DNA of 64,000 nt from Pseudoalteromonas rubra (GTDB taxonomy: Bacteria; Pseudomonadota; Gammaproteobacteria; Enterobacterales; Alteromonadaceae), in contig NZ_CP045429.1 in NCBI RefSeq assembly GCF_005886805.2, positions 652,501 to 716,500 on the forward strand, in the 5' to 3' direction. The position numbers and the translations under genes are program-made. The notes below the pieces were generated by a model. That model searched no databases. It saw only the letters and a list, made by a program, of their open reading frames with translations, and was not told where the DNA came from. Of this stretch, positions 18,305 to 26,404 are shown one piece after another (within the stretch, counting starts at the first letter, position 1; every line of letters starts with the position of its first letter).

Positions 18305-19258
18305 GTGACTACCTCCACTTGCGGACACGAATACACCATTAGCTTGTTAGAGCTGAAAGAAGAGCAGGCATTGTATCAGCAGTTTTGCGACATTCTACAG
18401 TCGCTGCTGCCAGAACAACCCTTGAGTTTTTTTATTCGCCCTAGCTTGTCTAACAAAGAAGCGCTAAAGCTGATTTATCAGCAACATGTCAGCGAACCCA
18501 TGGCATTGCAAGAGATGCTCGAGAAAGCCCAACTGTGTATGGGCAAACCTGTGCTCATCAGTAAATCCTACACCTGTATGCCGTTACGGCTTGATGACCA
18601 GGTGATTGGATTGCTGTGGATCTATGAGGCGTTAACCCCGGCTAGTTGCAATCTGACTGCACATTTGATGAATGTGTTTTTTCATCAGCTACATACACTG
18701 GCACTGGCCCGTATTGACCCCTTATCTCAATTACTCAACCGCCAGACCTTTGATGAGAAGGTCCTCGAAATCGCCTCAGGCCAGGGCTTTTTGCAGCCCC
18801 GAGAAGAGCCGGATCCGCGTCGCTGGTATCTGGCCTTGTTCGACATAGACCATTTTAAGCGCGTCAATGACTCCTTTGGTCATGTCATAGGGGATGAAGT
18901 GATTTTATTGACCGCTCAGCATCTGAAAGAGAATTTTCGAGCCGAGGACTATGTGTTTCGCTACGGAGGCGAAGAGTTCGCAGTCTTGTTTCAGGCGCAC
19001 AATGATAGCGAAGCTCAATCTTTGTTAGATCGCGTACGCGGCGTGATCCGTTCTGTGACGTTTCCTCAGGTGGGCCAGGTGACCCTGAGTGTTGGCTTTA
19101 CGGATGTGACGGATGTGATGCAAGTGTCCGAGCTGGTTAACCAGGCCGATATGGCGCTGTATCATGCCAAACAACATGGCCGGGACCGGGTCGTTTTTTA
19201 TGGCACGCTGGAGGGCGTCTCTTTACAGGTTACGACCTCAGATATTGAACTTTTTTAA
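18305..19258 (+). CDS. GGDEF diguanylate cyclase
   Basis: The 317-residue protein has an N-terminal sensor-like region (about 1-135, GAF-like in length, no membrane helix) and a C-terminal GGDEF domain. The active-site signature is GGEEF near 221-225 (RYGGEEFAVLF). An RxxD inhibitory site (RAED) sits exactly five residues before it, so product inhibition by cyclic di-GMP is expected. FDIDHFKRVNDSFGHVIGD marks the metal and nucleotide site. The start is a GTG at 18305 without a strong ribosome-binding site, so the first residues are uncertain. The intact motifs indicate an active cyclase. Confidence 0.9.
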   Translation: MTTSTCGHEYTISLLELKEEQALYQQFCDILQSLLPEQPLSFFIRPSLSNKEALKLIYQQHVSEPMALQEMLEKAQLCMGKPVLISKSYTCMPLRLDDQVIGLLWIYEALTPASCNLTAHLMNVFFHQLHTLALARIDPLSQLLNRQTFDEKVLEIASGQGFLQPREEPDPRRWYLALFDIDHFKRVNDSFGHVIGDEVILLTAQHLKENFRAEDYVFRYGGEEFAVLFQAHNDSEAQSLLDRVRGVIRSVTFPQVGQVTLSVGFTDVTDVMQVSELVNQADMALYHAKQHGRDRVVFYGTLEGVSLQVTTSDIELF

Positions 19259-19327
19259 GTCATTCGGTGCCAATTTTCCGGCAATTCTGTGGTATTCTAC
19301 GCGCCACAAGAATTCTGGAGTATGACA

Positions 19328-19693
19328 ATGAAATTAATCCGTATGCTGCTTGGCAGCCTGATTTTACTGTTTGATTTTATCTTTACCCCGCGCAGTAAAA
19401 AGCGCCCTGCAGAGGCGCAAGCCAAGTTGGATGCGCAAACCGCCAAACTGAAACTGTATCAATTCAAAGGGTGCCCATTCTGCGTTAAGGTGCGTCGTGC
19501 CGCCAAGCGGGAAGGCCTGAAACTGGAAACCCGTGATGCCAAGAATAATCAGGCATATCGTCAGGAGCTGCAAGAGCAGGGGGGCAGAATCAAAGTACCT
19601 TGCCTGAGAATTGAAGAGCAGAACCAGGTAACCTGGCTATATGAATCGAACGACATTGTTGACTATTTACAAAAGCTTGAGCAAGCCGCTTAA
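19328..19693 (+). CDS. Membrane-anchored glutaredoxin
   Basis: The 121-residue protein has one N-terminal hydrophobic anchor (about 2-20) and a glutaredoxin domain with active site CPFC (FKGCPFCVKV near 42-51) and the glutathione-binding KVPCLRI and ESNDIVDYL motifs. It would reduce disulphides or glutathione mixed disulphides at the membrane. I chose the ATG at 19328 because GGAG lies 7 bp upstream; the ATG at 19322 is only 1 bp from it. It lies upstream of gltX, from which a hairpin separates it. Confidence 0.88.
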   Translation: MKLIRMLLGSLILLFDFIFTPRSKKRPAEAQAKLDAQTAKLKLYQFKGCPFCVKVRRAAKREGLKLETRDAKNNQAYRQELQEQGGRIKVPCLRIEEQNQVTWLYESNDIVDYLQKLEQAA

Positions 19694-19737
19694 TCTCGAC
19701 ATCCGGCATACTGGCTGTCAGCGGTTTGCCCGTACAA

Positions 19738-19760
19738 GGGGCTATGCTAGCATTAGCCCC
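19738..19760 (+). terminator. Hairpin between the glutaredoxin gene and gltX
   Basis: GGGGCTA / TAGCCCC arms with a 9-nt loop and no T-tract. It may be a weak terminator or a leader structure of gltX. Confidence 0.3.
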
Positions 19761-19794
19761 ATGACCTCATTAGACACAATTTAAGAGAAAAAAC

Positions 19795-21282
19795 ATGACT
19801 ATCCGCACGCGTGTTGCACCGTCACCGACGGGCGATCCCCACTTAGGCACAGCCTATATTGCGTTATTCAACTACTGTTTTGCCAAGCAGCAAGGTGGTG
19901 AATTTGTTCTGCGTATCGAAGATACCGATCAGCAAAGAAGCACCCCGGAGTCAGAGCAAGCAATTATGGACAGCCTGCGTTGGCTTGGCCTGGAGTGGGA
20001 TCACGGACCGGATGTCGGCGGTGATTTTGGTCCTTACCGTCAGTCTGAACGCAGTGACTTATATAAAAAATATGCTCATCAGCTGGTGGAAGAAGGCAAG
20101 GCGTTTTATTGTTTTGCGACGGCTGAAGAACTCGACGAAATGCGTGAGCAGCAAATGGCCGAGGGTTTACGTCCTAAGTATGATGGCCGTGGTCTGAAAC
20201 TGACTCAGGAAGAAGTACAGGCAAACCTGGATGCGGGCAAACCTTATGTGATCCGTATGATGATCCCAGAAGAAGGCAGCTTTAAATTTAACGACTACCT
20301 GCGTGGTGAGATTGAGATCCCGTGGGAAAATGTCGACATGCAGGTGCTACTGAAAGCGGATGGCTTCCCAACTTACTTCCTGGCCAACGTGGTTGACGAT
20401 CACCATATGCAGATCAGCCATATCTTCCGTGGTGAAGAGTGGATCAATTCAGCGCCGAAACTGCTCAAGCTGTACGAAGACTTTGGCTGGCAAGCGCCGG
20501 TTCTTGGCCACCTGCCATTATTACGTAACCCGGACAAGTCGAAGTTGTCTAAGCGTAAGAACCCGACTTCTATTAACTACTATAAAGAAATGGGTTACCT
20601 GCCAGAAGCGGTCCTGAATTATCTGGGCCGTATGGGCTGGTCTATGCCTGATGAGCGTGAGAAGTTTACGCTGGCTGAAATGATTGAACACTTCGACATG
20701 AAGCGCGTGTCTTTGGGTGGTCCGGTATTTGATATCGATAAGTTAAGCTGGCTAAATGGCCTGTGGATCCGTGAAGATCTCAGCGATGAACAGCTGATTG
20801 AACGCTTTGTTGACTGGAAGCTCAATGGCCAGATGTTGGCGCGAGTGCTGCCAGAAGCGAAAACCCGCATTAATACCTTGTCTGATTTGGTTGGTCTGGC
20901 AGGTCACTTTGTTGGTGGGATCCCTGAGTATGATCCGGCACTATTAACTGCGGGCAAAGCAGAAGAAGACACCGTGCGTCAGGCACTGCAGTTCTTTATC
21001 TGGGAACTGGACAAGCTGCGTCAGTGGAACAAGAGTGAAGTTTTCGCCGTGGCTAAGTCTGTAGCGACCTTCCACGAATTGAAGATCAAGGACTTCCTGG
21101 AGCCAATCTTCGTTGCCATTACTGGCAAGACCTCGTCGACCTCTGTGGTGGATGCCATGGAGATCCTGGGATCAGACTTGTCTCGTGCGCGTTTACGGGT
21201 GGCATTAAATCACCTGGGTGTGTCTAAGAAGCAAGCGAAGAAGCTGGAAAAAGCATACCGTGAATACCCAAGCATAGGGTAA
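19795..21282 (+). CDS. gltX: Glutamyl-tRNA synthetase GltX
   Basis: GltX attaches glutamate to its tRNA. The class I HIGH-type motif is [11 protein letters not shown] (about 9-19) and the KMSKS-type motif is KLSKR (about 246-250). [10 protein letters not shown] and the anticodon-binding C-terminal domain are intact. The 495 residues are slightly more than the E. coli enzyme. It is a single gene with a strong terminator at 21345-21370. Confidence 0.97.
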   Translation: MTIRTRVAPSPTGDPHLGTAYIALFNYCFAKQQGGEFVLRIEDTDQQRSTPESEQAIMDSLRWLGLEWDHGPDVGGDFGPYRQSERSDLYKKYAHQLVEEGKAFYCFATAEELDEMREQQMAEGLRPKYDGRGLKLTQEEVQANLDAGKPYVIRMMIPEEGSFKFNDYLRGEIEIPWENVDMQVLLKADGFPTYFLANVVDDHHMQISHIFRGEEWINSAPKLLKLYEDFGWQAPVLGHLPLLRNPDKSKLSKRKNPTSINYYKEMGYLPEAVLNYLGRMGWSMPDEREKFTLAEMIEHFDMKRVSLGGPVFDIDKLSWLNGLWIREDLSDEQLIERFVDWKLNGQMLARVLPEAKTRINTLSDLVGLAGHFVGGIPEYDPALLTAGKAEEDTVRQALQFFIWELDKLRQWNKSEVFAVAKSVATFHELKIKDFLEPIFVAITGKTSSTSVVDAMEILGSDLSRARLRVALNHLGVSKKQAKKLEKAYREYPSIG

Positions 21283-21344
21283 CGGCGAACAACTCACATT
21301 ATGCCCTTCCGATTGACGGGGTAATGAAACGGGTTGGAATAGAA

Positions 21345-21370
21345 GGCTGAACTGAGGTTCAGCCTTTTTT
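21345..21370. terminator. Terminator after gltX
   Basis: GGCTGAAC / GTTCAGCC with the 4-nt loop TGAG, then six T. Confidence 0.9.
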
Positions 21371-21374
21371 ATGG

Positions 21375-21818
21375 CTAATCAGCATCTAACTGACTCGTTA
21401 AAAAGCCATCCAGGAGTGCCTTGAGCTGTTGCAGATCTGCCAGTGGCATTTTGGTTTGTGCCAGCATTTGTTGGGGAATGCAGCTACAGTCAGCCTCCAG
21501 TGCTTTGCCTTTTTCTGTGAGGTAAATATGACACTGACGCTCATCACGTTCTGAGCGCTCCCGCGTGACTAATGCTTGCTGGGCCAGCCTTTTAAGCAGT
21601 GGCGTAAGTGTATTGCTATTGAGTTGCGCGCGTTTGCCAATTTCTCCCACCAGTAACCCATCCTGCTGCCAGAGGATCATCAGTACAATATATTGCGGAT
21701 ACGTCAGGCCGCGCGCCTTCAACAGCGGTTGATAAAGCCGGGTGACCTGCCGCGATGCGGCATACAGGCTAAAACACAATTGATTGTCCAGACGTAGTTC
21801 CGAGGGCTGCTCTTTCAT
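21375..21818 (-). CDS. ohrR: OhrR-type MarR-family organic peroxide sensor
   Basis: The 147-residue MarR-family repressor has the peroxide-sensing cysteine at position 15 (DNQLCFSLYA) and tyrosines at 29 and 40, the same positions as the reactive Cys and its hydrogen-bond partners in Bacillus OhrR. The winged helix is at about 50-100 (ERDERQCHIYLTEKG). It is the second gene after gpx, 1 bp apart, so both form an operon. Oxidation of Cys15 should release it from DNA. A palindrome upstream of gpx is a candidate operator. The usual partner ohr is replaced here by gpx. Confidence 0.88.
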   Translation of the reverse strand: MKEQPSELRLDNQLCFSLYAASRQVTRLYQPLLKARGLTYPQYIVLMILWQQDGLLVGEIGKRAQLNSNTLTPLLKRLAQQALVTRERSERDERQCHIYLTEKGKALEADCSCIPQQMLAQTKMPLADLQQLKALLDGFLTSQLDAD

Positions 21819-21819
21819 T

Positions 21820-22302
21820 CTATGCGCTTAATGCTTTTTCGATGTCTTTACTTATTTTCTCAGGTTTTGTTGTTGGCGCATAGCGTGCTAATGGCTGGCC
21901 ATCTTTACCCAGCAGGAATTTAGTAAAGTTCCACTTAATTTTATTACCAAACAGGCCGGGCAGAGCGTCTTTAAGATAAGCATACAACGGGTGTGCCTGT
22001 GCACCATTCACGTCGATTTTTTCCATCATCTGAAAATCCACGCCATAGTTGATCAGGCAGCCTTGCTGAATCTCGCTGGCACTGCCGGGCTCCTGCTGGC
22101 CAAACTGGTTACAGGGAAAGCCAATGATGCTCAGACCCTGCGAACCATATTGCTCATGCAGCGCCTGAAGTCCCTCATATTGGGGGGTCAATCCGCACTG
22201 GCTGGCAGTATTAACAACCAGCACGACTCGGCCTTGCAGGCTGCTAAACTCAAACGGCTGTCCTTGCAGTGTATTTGCACTGAACTCATATAGTGTTGTC
22301 AT
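21820..22302 (-). CDS. Glutathione peroxidase-like thiol peroxidase
   Basis: This 160-residue peroxidase reduces hydroperoxides using thioredoxin or glutathione. The peroxidatic cysteine is Cys36 in NTASQCGLTPQY, with the conserved GFPCNQFGQQEPG (Gln near 70) and WNFTKFL (Trp/Asn) completing the catalytic tetrad. The cysteine replaces selenocysteine, as in most bacteria. It is the first gene of the operon with ohrR, which suggests induction by organic peroxides. No signal peptide is seen, so it is cytosolic. Confidence 0.92.
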   Translation of the reverse strand: MTTLYEFSANTLQGQPFEFSSLQGRVVLVVNTASQCGLTPQYEGLQALHEQYGSQGLSIIGFPCNQFGQQEPGSASEIQQGCLINYGVDFQMMEKIDVNGAQAHPLYAYLKDALPGLFGNKIKWNFTKFLLGKDGQPLARYAPTTKPEKISKDIEKALSA

Positions 22303-22317
22303 TTAAAATCTCTCAAG

Positions 22318-22339
22318 ATTATATCGTGTGCGATGTAAT
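22318..22339. promoter_or_regulatory. Candidate OhrR operator before gpx
   Basis: ATTATATCG, TGTG, CGATGTAAT forms an inverted repeat (8 of 9 pairs) 15 bp before the gpx start, the position expected for a MarR-family operator. Autoregulation by the OhrR encoded downstream is inferred. Confidence 0.5.
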
Positions 22340-22387
22340 TTAGAGTAACAGACCACATAGATCAAGTTTTATTCAGTCAAAGCTTTT

Positions 22388-23257
22388 CTATGTGGACTGA
22401 AACCGCTCCAAGAGAAAGTCGATAAGCAGGCGCACGCGGTAGGGCATGAGATCTTTACGCGGATAAACCAGCCAGGAGGCGTTGTCGGTGACCTGAAACT
22501 CATCCAGCAGGCTGATCAGTGCACCTGAGGCGAGATGCGGCTCGACAATGTCGCGTGCCAGATGAGAGATCCCCAGTCCTTGCAGGCAGGCCTGTAACAG
22601 GGCATGTGGGTGATTCGTTCGCCAGTTGCCGTTGATTTTGACTTCTTCAATCTCACCATCAATGATAAAACGCCATCGATTATTTGCGGCCAGCAGGCAA
22701 TTATGCTGAGCCAGCGCATGCGGATGTGTGGGGGCTGGGTGAGCATCAAGATAACGAGGGCTGGCAGCCAGGGTCATTGGTCGGGGTGTTAGCTTACGGG
22801 CGATGAGACTGGAGTCACGCATGCGGCCAAAGCGGATCGCCAGATCAAAGCCATCTTCAACCAGGTCAACGTTGCGGTTGTTGAAATCAATCTCAACGGT
22901 CACTTCCGGATACTGAAGGCAAAACTCGGCAATCACCGGCGCAACCGTATTGGCGACGAAATCCCCGGCACCAGTAATGCGAATGTGTCCTTTCGGTATT
23001 TGCTGGCCACCCAGCAGCTGATCATTGGCTTCGCTGAGTTCTTGCTGGATCAATTTGAGTTTGGCTGCGTAATGCTTGCCTGCGTCGGTCAGGTTAATGC
23101 TGCGTGTGGTGCGTTGCAGCAACAAAGTGCCCAGTCGCTGCTCCAGTTGTTGGATCTGGCGGCTCACATGTGAAGTTGATACATCCAGTGCCTGAGCGGC
23201 TTTACTGAAACTGCCCTGCTCAACGACGGCGAGAAAGATATCCAGCCCTTGCCACAT
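22388..23257 (-). CDS. LysR-family transcriptional regulator
   Basis: The 289-residue protein has an N-terminal winged helix (about 1-60; GSFSKAAQALDVSTSHVSRQ) and a C-terminal effector domain (about 88-289). It belongs to the group that includes many regulators of reductases and efflux (RSINLTDAGKHY). It is transcribed divergently from the YqhD-like gene. The shared region contains a perfect 7-bp inverted repeat at 23311-23329, so regulation of that gene is likely. Confidence 0.9.
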   Translation of the reverse strand: MWQGLDIFLAVVEQGSFSKAAQALDVSTSHVSRQIQQLEQRLGTLLLQRTTRSINLTDAGKHYAAKLKLIQQELSEANDQLLGGQQIPKGHIRITGAGDFVANTVAPVIAEFCLQYPEVTVEIDFNNRNVDLVEDGFDLAIRFGRMRDSSLIARKLTPRPMTLAASPRYLDAHPAPTHPHALAQHNCLLAANNRWRFIIDGEIEEVKINGNWRTNHPHALLQACLQGLGISHLARDIVEPHLASGALISLLDEFQVTDNASWLVYPRKDLMPYRVRLLIDFLLERFQST

Positions 23258-23310
23258 TTTTATTTCTCCAGTGCAAGTAAGATTAATATGGTATTAGTAT
23301 TGTTGCAGTA

Positions 23311-23329
23311 TGGCAAAATTAATTTGCCA
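23311..23329. promoter_or_regulatory. Inverted repeat in the lysR-yqhD intergenic region
   Basis: TGGCAAA, five bases, TTTGCCA is a perfect palindrome between the divergent LysR and alcohol dehydrogenase genes. It is a likely binding site of the LysR-type regulator. Confidence 0.45.
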
Positions 23330-23409
23330 GTGAACTAATGATCATGACAGTCTGTCAGGCTAGACTGAGAGTCGTTTTATATCGAGTCACAAACTAACAG
23401 GAACAAAGC

Positions 23410-24564
23410 ATGCTGAATTTCAGTTTTCATAACCCAACGAAGATCCTCTTTGGAGAAGGTCAGATTGCCGCTATGTCGGACAGTATTCCTGCTGACGCGA
23501 AAGTGTTGGTCATCTATGGTGGTGGCAGCATTAAAAGCAATGGCATATACCAGCAGGTAAGTGATGCGCTGGCCAATCATCACTGGGGTGAGTTCAGTGG
23601 TATTGAGCCAAACCCCAGCTATCAGACCTGTATGCAGGCGGTCGAGGTCATTCGTCAACAAGGATATACCTATTTGCTTGCTGTTGGCGGTGGCTCGGTC
23701 ATTGATGGCAGTAAGTTTATTGCGGCGGCGGCTGAGTTTAAGGGTGAGCCTTGGGACATTCTGGCCAAAGGGGCGCAAATCGAATCGGCACTGGATCTGG
23801 GCGTCGTGCTGACCTTACCTGCAACTGGCTCTGAGTCGAACAGCTTCAGTGTGGTCTCAAACAAAGAAACCAACGACAAACTGCCGTTTGCCTCACCGCA
23901 GGTACAGCCTAAATTCGCGGTGCTGGATCCCACAGTAATGAGCTCATTGCCTGAGCGTCAGTTGATCAATGGTGTGGTCGATCCGTTTGTACATGTGATG
24001 GAACAGTATCTGACTTACCCCATTGATGCGAAAGTCCAAGACCGTTTTGCAGAAGGTCTGTTGCTGACTTTGATGGAAGACGGCCCGAAACTCTTCTCAG
24101 ACGAGGTGGACTACAAAGTTCGCGCTAATGTAATGTGGTCAGCGACCATGGCTCTGAATGGGCTGATTGGTTCGGGGGTACCGCATGACTGGGCAACTCA
24201 CATGATTGGTCATGAATTAACAGCCGTTTATGGATTGGACCATGCTCAGACTCTGGCCATTGTTTTACCACGTGTAATGCATGAACAACGTGACAGTAAA
24301 CAAGGCAAATTGCTGCAATACGCAGAGCGTGTGTTAGGCCTGGATATCAGTGACGAAGCACAGGCGATTGATCAGGCGATTGAGAAAACCGAAGCCTTCT
24401 TCCAGTCGTTGGGCATGAAAACGCGTCTCAGTGACTATGGTGTCGGTGAAGAGGCGGTGGATAAAATCGTCGCTCAACTGGAGCGTCATGGTATGGTTGC
24501 ACTGGGAGAGCATCAGCAGGTTGACCTGAGCAAATCACGCGCCATTGTGGCTGCGTGCCTGTAA
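23410..24564 (+). CDS. YqhD-like iron-containing alcohol dehydrogenase / aldehyde reductase
   Basis: The 384-residue NADPH-dependent group III dehydrogenase reduces short-chain and reactive aldehydes. The nucleotide site is AVGGGSVIDGSK (about 95-106). The metal ligands are in NGVVDPFVHVMEQY (Asp, His) and VPHDWATHMIGHEL plus GLDHAQTLA (His, His). It closely resembles E. coli YqhD in length and motifs, so protection against aldehydes is likely. It is divergent from a LysR regulator rather than the AraC-type YqhC of E. coli. A strong hairpin at 24594-24626 follows. Confidence 0.9.
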   Translation: MLNFSFHNPTKILFGEGQIAAMSDSIPADAKVLVIYGGGSIKSNGIYQQVSDALANHHWGEFSGIEPNPSYQTCMQAVEVIRQQGYTYLLAVGGGSVIDGSKFIAAAAEFKGEPWDILAKGAQIESALDLGVVLTLPATGSESNSFSVVSNKETNDKLPFASPQVQPKFAVLDPTVMSSLPERQLINGVVDPFVHVMEQYLTYPIDAKVQDRFAEGLLLTLMEDGPKLFSDEVDYKVRANVMWSATMALNGLIGSGVPHDWATHMIGHELTAVYGLDHAQTLAIVLPRVMHEQRDSKQGKLLQYAERVLGLDISDEAQAIDQAIEKTEAFFQSLGMKTRLSDYGVGEEAVDKIVAQLERHGMVALGEHQQVDLSKSRAIVAACL

Positions 24565-24593
24565 CCTCAGAATCTTGCATATTAATCTCACTG

Positions 24594-24626
24594 TTCGGGG
24601 CGATGAGCGCAAATCTTCGCCCCGAA
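24594..24626 (+). terminator. Terminator-like hairpin after the yqhD-like gene
   Basis: TTCGGGGCGA / TCGCCCCGAA form a perfect 10-bp stem with a 13-nt loop. A T-rich run follows about 8 bp later. Confidence 0.6.
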
Positions 24627-24693
24627 TTCACGTATTTTTCCCGGCTGTGATACCCTTCGGGGGTTGTAACTAATATCACGCGGGGTAAATAGC

Positions 24694-25338
24694 ATGGCAA
24701 CTAAAGTTTGGGACGGATTCATACGTGGCTTTCACTGGCTACTGGTCATTGGCATTGCGGTGCTGTATTTCAGTGGCGAAGAAGGCTGGCTGGAAATCCA
24801 CTTTGTAACAGGCTACCTGTTATTGGCACTGATGGCGACGCGTTTGATTTGGGGCCTGATCGGGAGCCAGACGGCAAAACTCAGCAGCTTATTCCACTCT
24901 CCAAAAGCCGTGCTTGCTTCGCTGAAATCTTCAGCCCCGTTTGTTGGTCATAATCCGGCAGGTAGCCTCATGGTACTGGCATTTTTTGTGTTGATCATGG
25001 TGCAGTTGATCTCTGGGTTGTTCACTACCGACGATATTTTGGTTGAAGGGCCACTGGTTTCATATGTGCCTTATAGTTGGGCTGAGTTGGCGGGTGATAT
25101 TCATCATACCAATATCGACATTTTGCTGATTGCCATTGCCGTGCATATTAGTGCGATTGTGCTCTATCGTCTGAGAGGCAAAAACCTCGTTAAGCCGCTG
25201 CTCACGGGTAAGACAACTGAGCCAGTTGCAGCAGCGCCGGCGATGCGCAGTGGTTTGTTGGCTTATGGTATCTTTGTTGTATTCAGTGCGGTGTTGTTGC
25301 TGACGTGGGGGTATGAACCCCTTATGGCTTTATTTTGA
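24694..25338 (+). CDS. Cytochrome b561-family membrane protein
   Basis: The 214-residue integral membrane protein binds b-type haem. Histidines in the first (RGFHWLL), second (EIHFVTGY) and fourth (DIHHTN and AVHISAIV) helices fit the two-haem ligand pattern. A fifth helix is near the C-terminus (about 185-205). Such proteins carry electrons between quinones and small redox partners or serve as haem anchors of dehydrogenases. No cytochrome c partner is adjacent. The substrate is unknown. Confidence 0.87.
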   Translation: MATKVWDGFIRGFHWLLVIGIAVLYFSGEEGWLEIHFVTGYLLLALMATRLIWGLIGSQTAKLSSLFHSPKAVLASLKSSAPFVGHNPAGSLMVLAFFVLIMVQLISGLFTTDDILVEGPLVSYVPYSWAELAGDIHHTNIDILLIAIAVHISAIVLYRLRGKNLVKPLLTGKTTEPVAAAPAMRSGLLAYGIFVVFSAVLLLTWGYEPLMALF

Positions 25339-25473
25339 TTTTGTTAACTTGTTGCAATTACTAAACTTTTAACAGATAAAAACGTCTTTTTAAGGAAACT
25401 TAAACAGATATGACCTCTGTGGGTCATAATTCTGCTAACATAGTGCGGTTTTAACGCAATACAGAAGTGAATT

Positions 25474-26166
25474 ATGCTAACTCCTTATTACCAGCAAGAA
25501 ATGGATAGCGTGGCAATTAGCCGCGAGCAGGCCAGTCAGTTCGCTAAACAAGTGGCGGATGACTTTAACCCTTTGCACGATGTGGATGCTAAAAAATTCT
25601 GTGTACCGGGTGATCTGCTGTTCTCACTAGTCCTGGAACGCTACGGTGTGAGTGAGAATATGCATTTTGATTTTGTCGGCATGGTGGATGAAACCAGCCG
25701 TCTACAGTTTCCACCGCTGAGTGATGCTTTTGATATCACCTCAGAAGACAAGGTCATGCTGTCGGTGAAACGCAGTGGTGAAATCAAACAATGTGACAGC
25801 CTGACCAGCAGCCTGATCCGTAACTACGTAGAGTTTTCGGGCACGACTTTCCCACATGTGATTATTCCATTGATGGGCAAACAAGACGTGATGATCAACC
25901 CTGCGCGTCCTATGGTGATCTACGAATCAATGTCGATTCACCTGGATAAGCTGGACATCGAGTCGGTGACTCTTGAACCGGCGGAGCCTGAGTTTTCCTT
26001 TGAAGGGAAACGCGGCAAAATCGTCCTGCGATTTAATCTGTTCCACGGTGATGAGCTGGTCGGTCAGGGCGAAAAGCACATGGTGGTTGCAGGCGTACGG
26101 GAGTATTGTCAGGAAGCTGTCGATAAGCTGATTGAGTATTACAACGAGCGAAAAGCAACCTTGTAA
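25474..26166 (+). CDS. DUF3581 family protein
   Basis: The 230-residue protein matches the DUF3581 pattern seen in Shewanella, Vibrio and Pseudoalteromonas: SREQASQFAKQVADDFNPLH near 18-37 and KKFCVPGDLLFSLVL near 44-58. The DFNPLHDVDAKKF segment resembles the dehydratase-like hot-dog motif of MaoC proteins, hinting at a thioester-binding fold; this is inference. It is cytosolic and single, with a terminator at 26191-26217. The function is unknown. Confidence 0.85.
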   Translation: MLTPYYQQEMDSVAISREQASQFAKQVADDFNPLHDVDAKKFCVPGDLLFSLVLERYGVSENMHFDFVGMVDETSRLQFPPLSDAFDITSEDKVMLSVKRSGEIKQCDSLTSSLIRNYVEFSGTTFPHVIIPLMGKQDVMINPARPMVIYESMSIHLDKLDIESVTLEPAEPEFSFEGKRGKIVLRFNLFHGDELVGQGEKHMVVAGVREYCQEAVDKLIEYYNERKATL

Positions 26167-26190
26167 GCACTGAACACACAGTTTAAAAAT

Positions 26191-26217
26191 AAAAAGCCCG
26201 CATCATGCGGGCTTTTT
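26191..26217 (+). terminator. Terminator of the DUF3581 gene
   Basis: AAAAAGCCCGC / GCGGGCTTTTT with a 5-nt loop. Confidence 0.9.
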
Positions 26218-26230
26218 GTTGCGGGAGTTT

Positions 26231-26404
26231 ATACCAATTTCACTTAATACCTGTTCAATTTGAAGGAGCAAATAGGACGCTAACGGCGTTAAAAATTTCT
26301 CATTTAGAGCCTTATACCTTAGACATAAGTTCACAAATTTTTGTCTTGTTATCGACCCCATTTTCTCGCTTCAAAATGGAACACTTAATTAAGCAAATTG
26401 GTAT
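26231..26404 (-). repeat. Palindromic dispersed repeat (MITE-like), copy B
   Basis: The 174-bp element is the inverted counterpart of the one at 10094-10255 and has the same 10-bp terminal inverted repeats. The outer parts are nearly identical and the centre is longer by about a dozen bases. Its right end supplies the last base of the porin stop codon at 26404-26406, so it abuts that gene directly. Confidence 0.75.
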
